From Sinomicrobium oceani (GTDB lineage: Bacteria > Bacteroidota > Bacteroidia > Flavobacteriales > Flavobacteriaceae): 64,000 nt of DNA. The stretch lies in assembly GCF_900119185.1 (NCBI RefSeq), contig NZ_FPJE01000002.1:62001-126000 (forward strand). The letters are read 5' to 3'. Each line of letters starts with the position of its first letter. Position 1 is the stretch's first letter. A model generated the notes under the pieces. It was given only the letters and a program-made list of their open reading frames with translations. It ran no database searches and was not told where the DNA came from. Shown in pieces: positions 62,838 to 64,000 of this stretch. Both the position numbers and the translations under genes were made by a program.

Positions 62838-63433
62838 TTTATTAAATAAGGTTAATATTAAAGTTAGTCAAAGCTAATTATTTATTTTCAATAAACGAAA
62901 ATGTAAGTTAATAATATTTGTATCTCATAGACAGGAAACAGTAAGAGCCGTACTATTCAACTTCCATTTTTGTCTTTGACCAACTTACATGCCACTTATT
63001 TCCATCGGAATACGGATACAAAAGTACGCATTAAATGCGACAATGTATCATTTAAATATTAAAAAATAGTATCATTCAAATAACATCCCGGAATAGCAGA
63101 TAAGCGGAATCCGGGCGTGGCCGAAATAAATATTCCCTGTTTTTGACCGCCGAAATGTCCGAGAATTGAATATTTACTTTAGGAATTCCATAACCGCCAA
63201 TCAGAAAAGGGTCTTGTGATACATGGACACCCGTTATCCTGACCGCGGAGCAGATTTGGTTTTACCCGATGACCGGGATAACCCCCGGACCGGCTTCCCT
63301 GTAAGGCAGACATGTACCACAGCGTTCCCGTTATACATCCCTGATCACTGAAGATTGCCGGCTTATGCGGTACAACAGGTACGCCCGAAAGATTTCAAAA
63401 TTCCTGTCCGGGATTTCCGATGTTCATATATAC
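62838..63433. other. Non-coding stretch between two TonB receptor genes
   Basis: 596 bp. The first 100 bp are AT-rich and hold the TonB receptor's control region. From about 62940 I find no convincing gene, RNA or repeat on either strand; short frames are interrupted and lack family signs. The last 300 bp are GC-richer and could be decayed coding sequence. Confidence 0.6.
62864..62877 (-). promoter_or_regulatory. DtxR-like box before the TonB receptor gene
   Basis: TTAGCTTTGACTAA on the - strand (62877-62864) fits TTAG-N6-CTAA. It overlaps TAACTTTA, a possible -7 element, with TTG 22 bases upstream. The + strand reading shares TTAGTnAAG-CTAATTATTTA with the feoA site. Confidence 0.6.
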
Positions 63434-64000
63434 TCAGAGTATGGCTTTAAGGCCTATGGTTATATTGCGACCAGGAAGCGGAGCCAGATATTTCAGGTAT
63501 GAATTTTGTGGACGGGCTTCTGCATTGAGAAGATTACTTCCGAAAGCATAAACTTCCAATGCATACTGTTTTATCTGAAACCGGTATGCGAATCGTCCGG
63601 AAAGCAATGAATATGCCGGCATAGGGGGTTCGGGATTAATGTTCTTCCCTAAATATCGCTGCTTACCATACCTTTCAAAAGCCATATACAACAGAAACTT
63701 TCCGACAACTATAGTTGAAGAAAAATTATATCGGCTTGTAGGCAAATTGGGCATATAATCTCCTTCTGCCCATTTTCTGACAGGGTCATCGGAGGTATTT
63801 TTGTTCTTTACCAGGTCAAAAAAAGATGATATCTCCCAACTGTTTTCCTTACCCCAGGTATACCTGTAATTCAATGTCGCTTCCCAACCGCTGATCTCCG
63901 TATCCGAGCCTCTCCATTCTTTGACCAGGAACCCTCCGGAGCGTGATATTCCGGTATGTGCGAGATACAGGTAGTCGTCAAAAAAGGTATGGTAATACGT
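63434..64000 (-). CDS. TonB-dependent receptor, C-terminal part (cut by window edge)
   Basis: 189 C-terminal residues of an outer-membrane barrel, open to the right edge. Visible strands include YYHTFFDDYLYLAHTG, SGGFLVKEWRGSDTEISGWE, SWEISSFFDLVKNK and the terminal strand NITIGLKAIL. The DYLYL/TGISR pattern resembles metal-uptake receptors of the ZnuD-like group, but the plug lies outside, so the substrate group is only a suggestion. Confidence 0.85.
   Translation of the reverse strand, partial: TYYHTFFDDYLYLAHTGISRSGGFLVKEWRGSDTEISGWEATLNYRYTWGKENSWEISSFFDLVKNKNTSDDPVRKWAEGDYMPNLPTSRYNFSSTIVVGKFLLYMAFERYGKQRYLGKNINPEPPMPAYSLLSGRFAYRFQIKQYALEVYAFGSNLLNAEARPQNSYLKYLAPLPGRNITIGLKAIL

Noticed and set aside
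1-64000. CRISPR arrays, insertion sequences, prophage or rRNA genes
   Set aside because: No regularly spaced direct repeats, transposase, integrase, phage structural or rRNA sequence was seen.

Overview
The window reads as a chromosomal segment of a member of the Bacteroidota, most likely a Flavobacteriaceae-like bacterium of moderate GC content. The evidence is SusC/SusD outer-membrane pairs driven by FecI/FecR regulators, many TonB-dependent receptors, Bacteroidota-type promoters (TTTG-N19-TAnnTTTG), DUF4290, DUF493 and YqgE-type housekeeping genes, and A-rich translation starts. No phage, plasmid, rRNA operon, CRISPR array or insertion sequence was seen.

Layout. (i) 1-17.8 kb: two paralogous nutrient-uptake loci lie head to tail. 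Each has an ECF sigma factor on the + strand, diverging from a fecR-susC-susD series on the - strand. The left locus continues into two TlpA/DUF4369 thiol-disulfide proteins and a DsbD running off the left edge. The two fecR promoters share a GGGG-N16-(T/C)GT signature. (ii) 17.8-33.2 kb, the most interesting part: a - strand operon (two ABC-2/DUF3526-like permeases, a siderophore-type TonB receptor, an ABC ATPase) diverges from a + strand lanthipeptide operon. That operon encodes a C39-peptidase ABC exporter, a dehydratase split into glutamylation and elimination proteins, and a LanC-like protein with substituted zinc ligands and a long extra C-terminal domain. A pinensin-like precursor peptide, rich in His and Pro in its core, faces the operon from the other strand. 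Palindromes of the form GCAAC-N3-GTTGC lie at the divergent promoter and at the precursor promoter, and a related one precedes a secreted AstE/AspA-type hydrolase gene. (iii) 33.4-53.6 kb: mostly housekeeping (Crp-like regulator, AhpD-like protein, an ECF sigma operon, a VIT-family transporter, rnz, pyrB, pyrR, MutS2-like, murA, recQ, fmt, HU, YqgE, class IV aminotransferase). (iv) 53.7-64 kb: a tRNA-Met and an iron/metal region with feoAB, a DtxR-family repressor, superoxide dismutase in a five-gene run, a thioredoxin-like protein and two TonB receptors, the last cut by the right edge. DtxR-like boxes (TTAG-N6-CTAA) lie inside the feoA and sod promoters and in front of a TonB receptor, so this part looks like one metal-responsive regulon.

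Repeats. A repeat of about 125-140 bp occurs four times (17.66, 31.98, 34.57 and 34.70 kb). One copy supplies the C-terminus and stop codon of a sigma factor gene. A separate element bounded by 17-bp inverted repeats lies at 3.3-3.4 kb. Several starts were moved inward from the longest open frame because signal peptides, promoters or family N-termini demand it. RecQ has no ATG, GTG or TTG before its conserved N-terminus.
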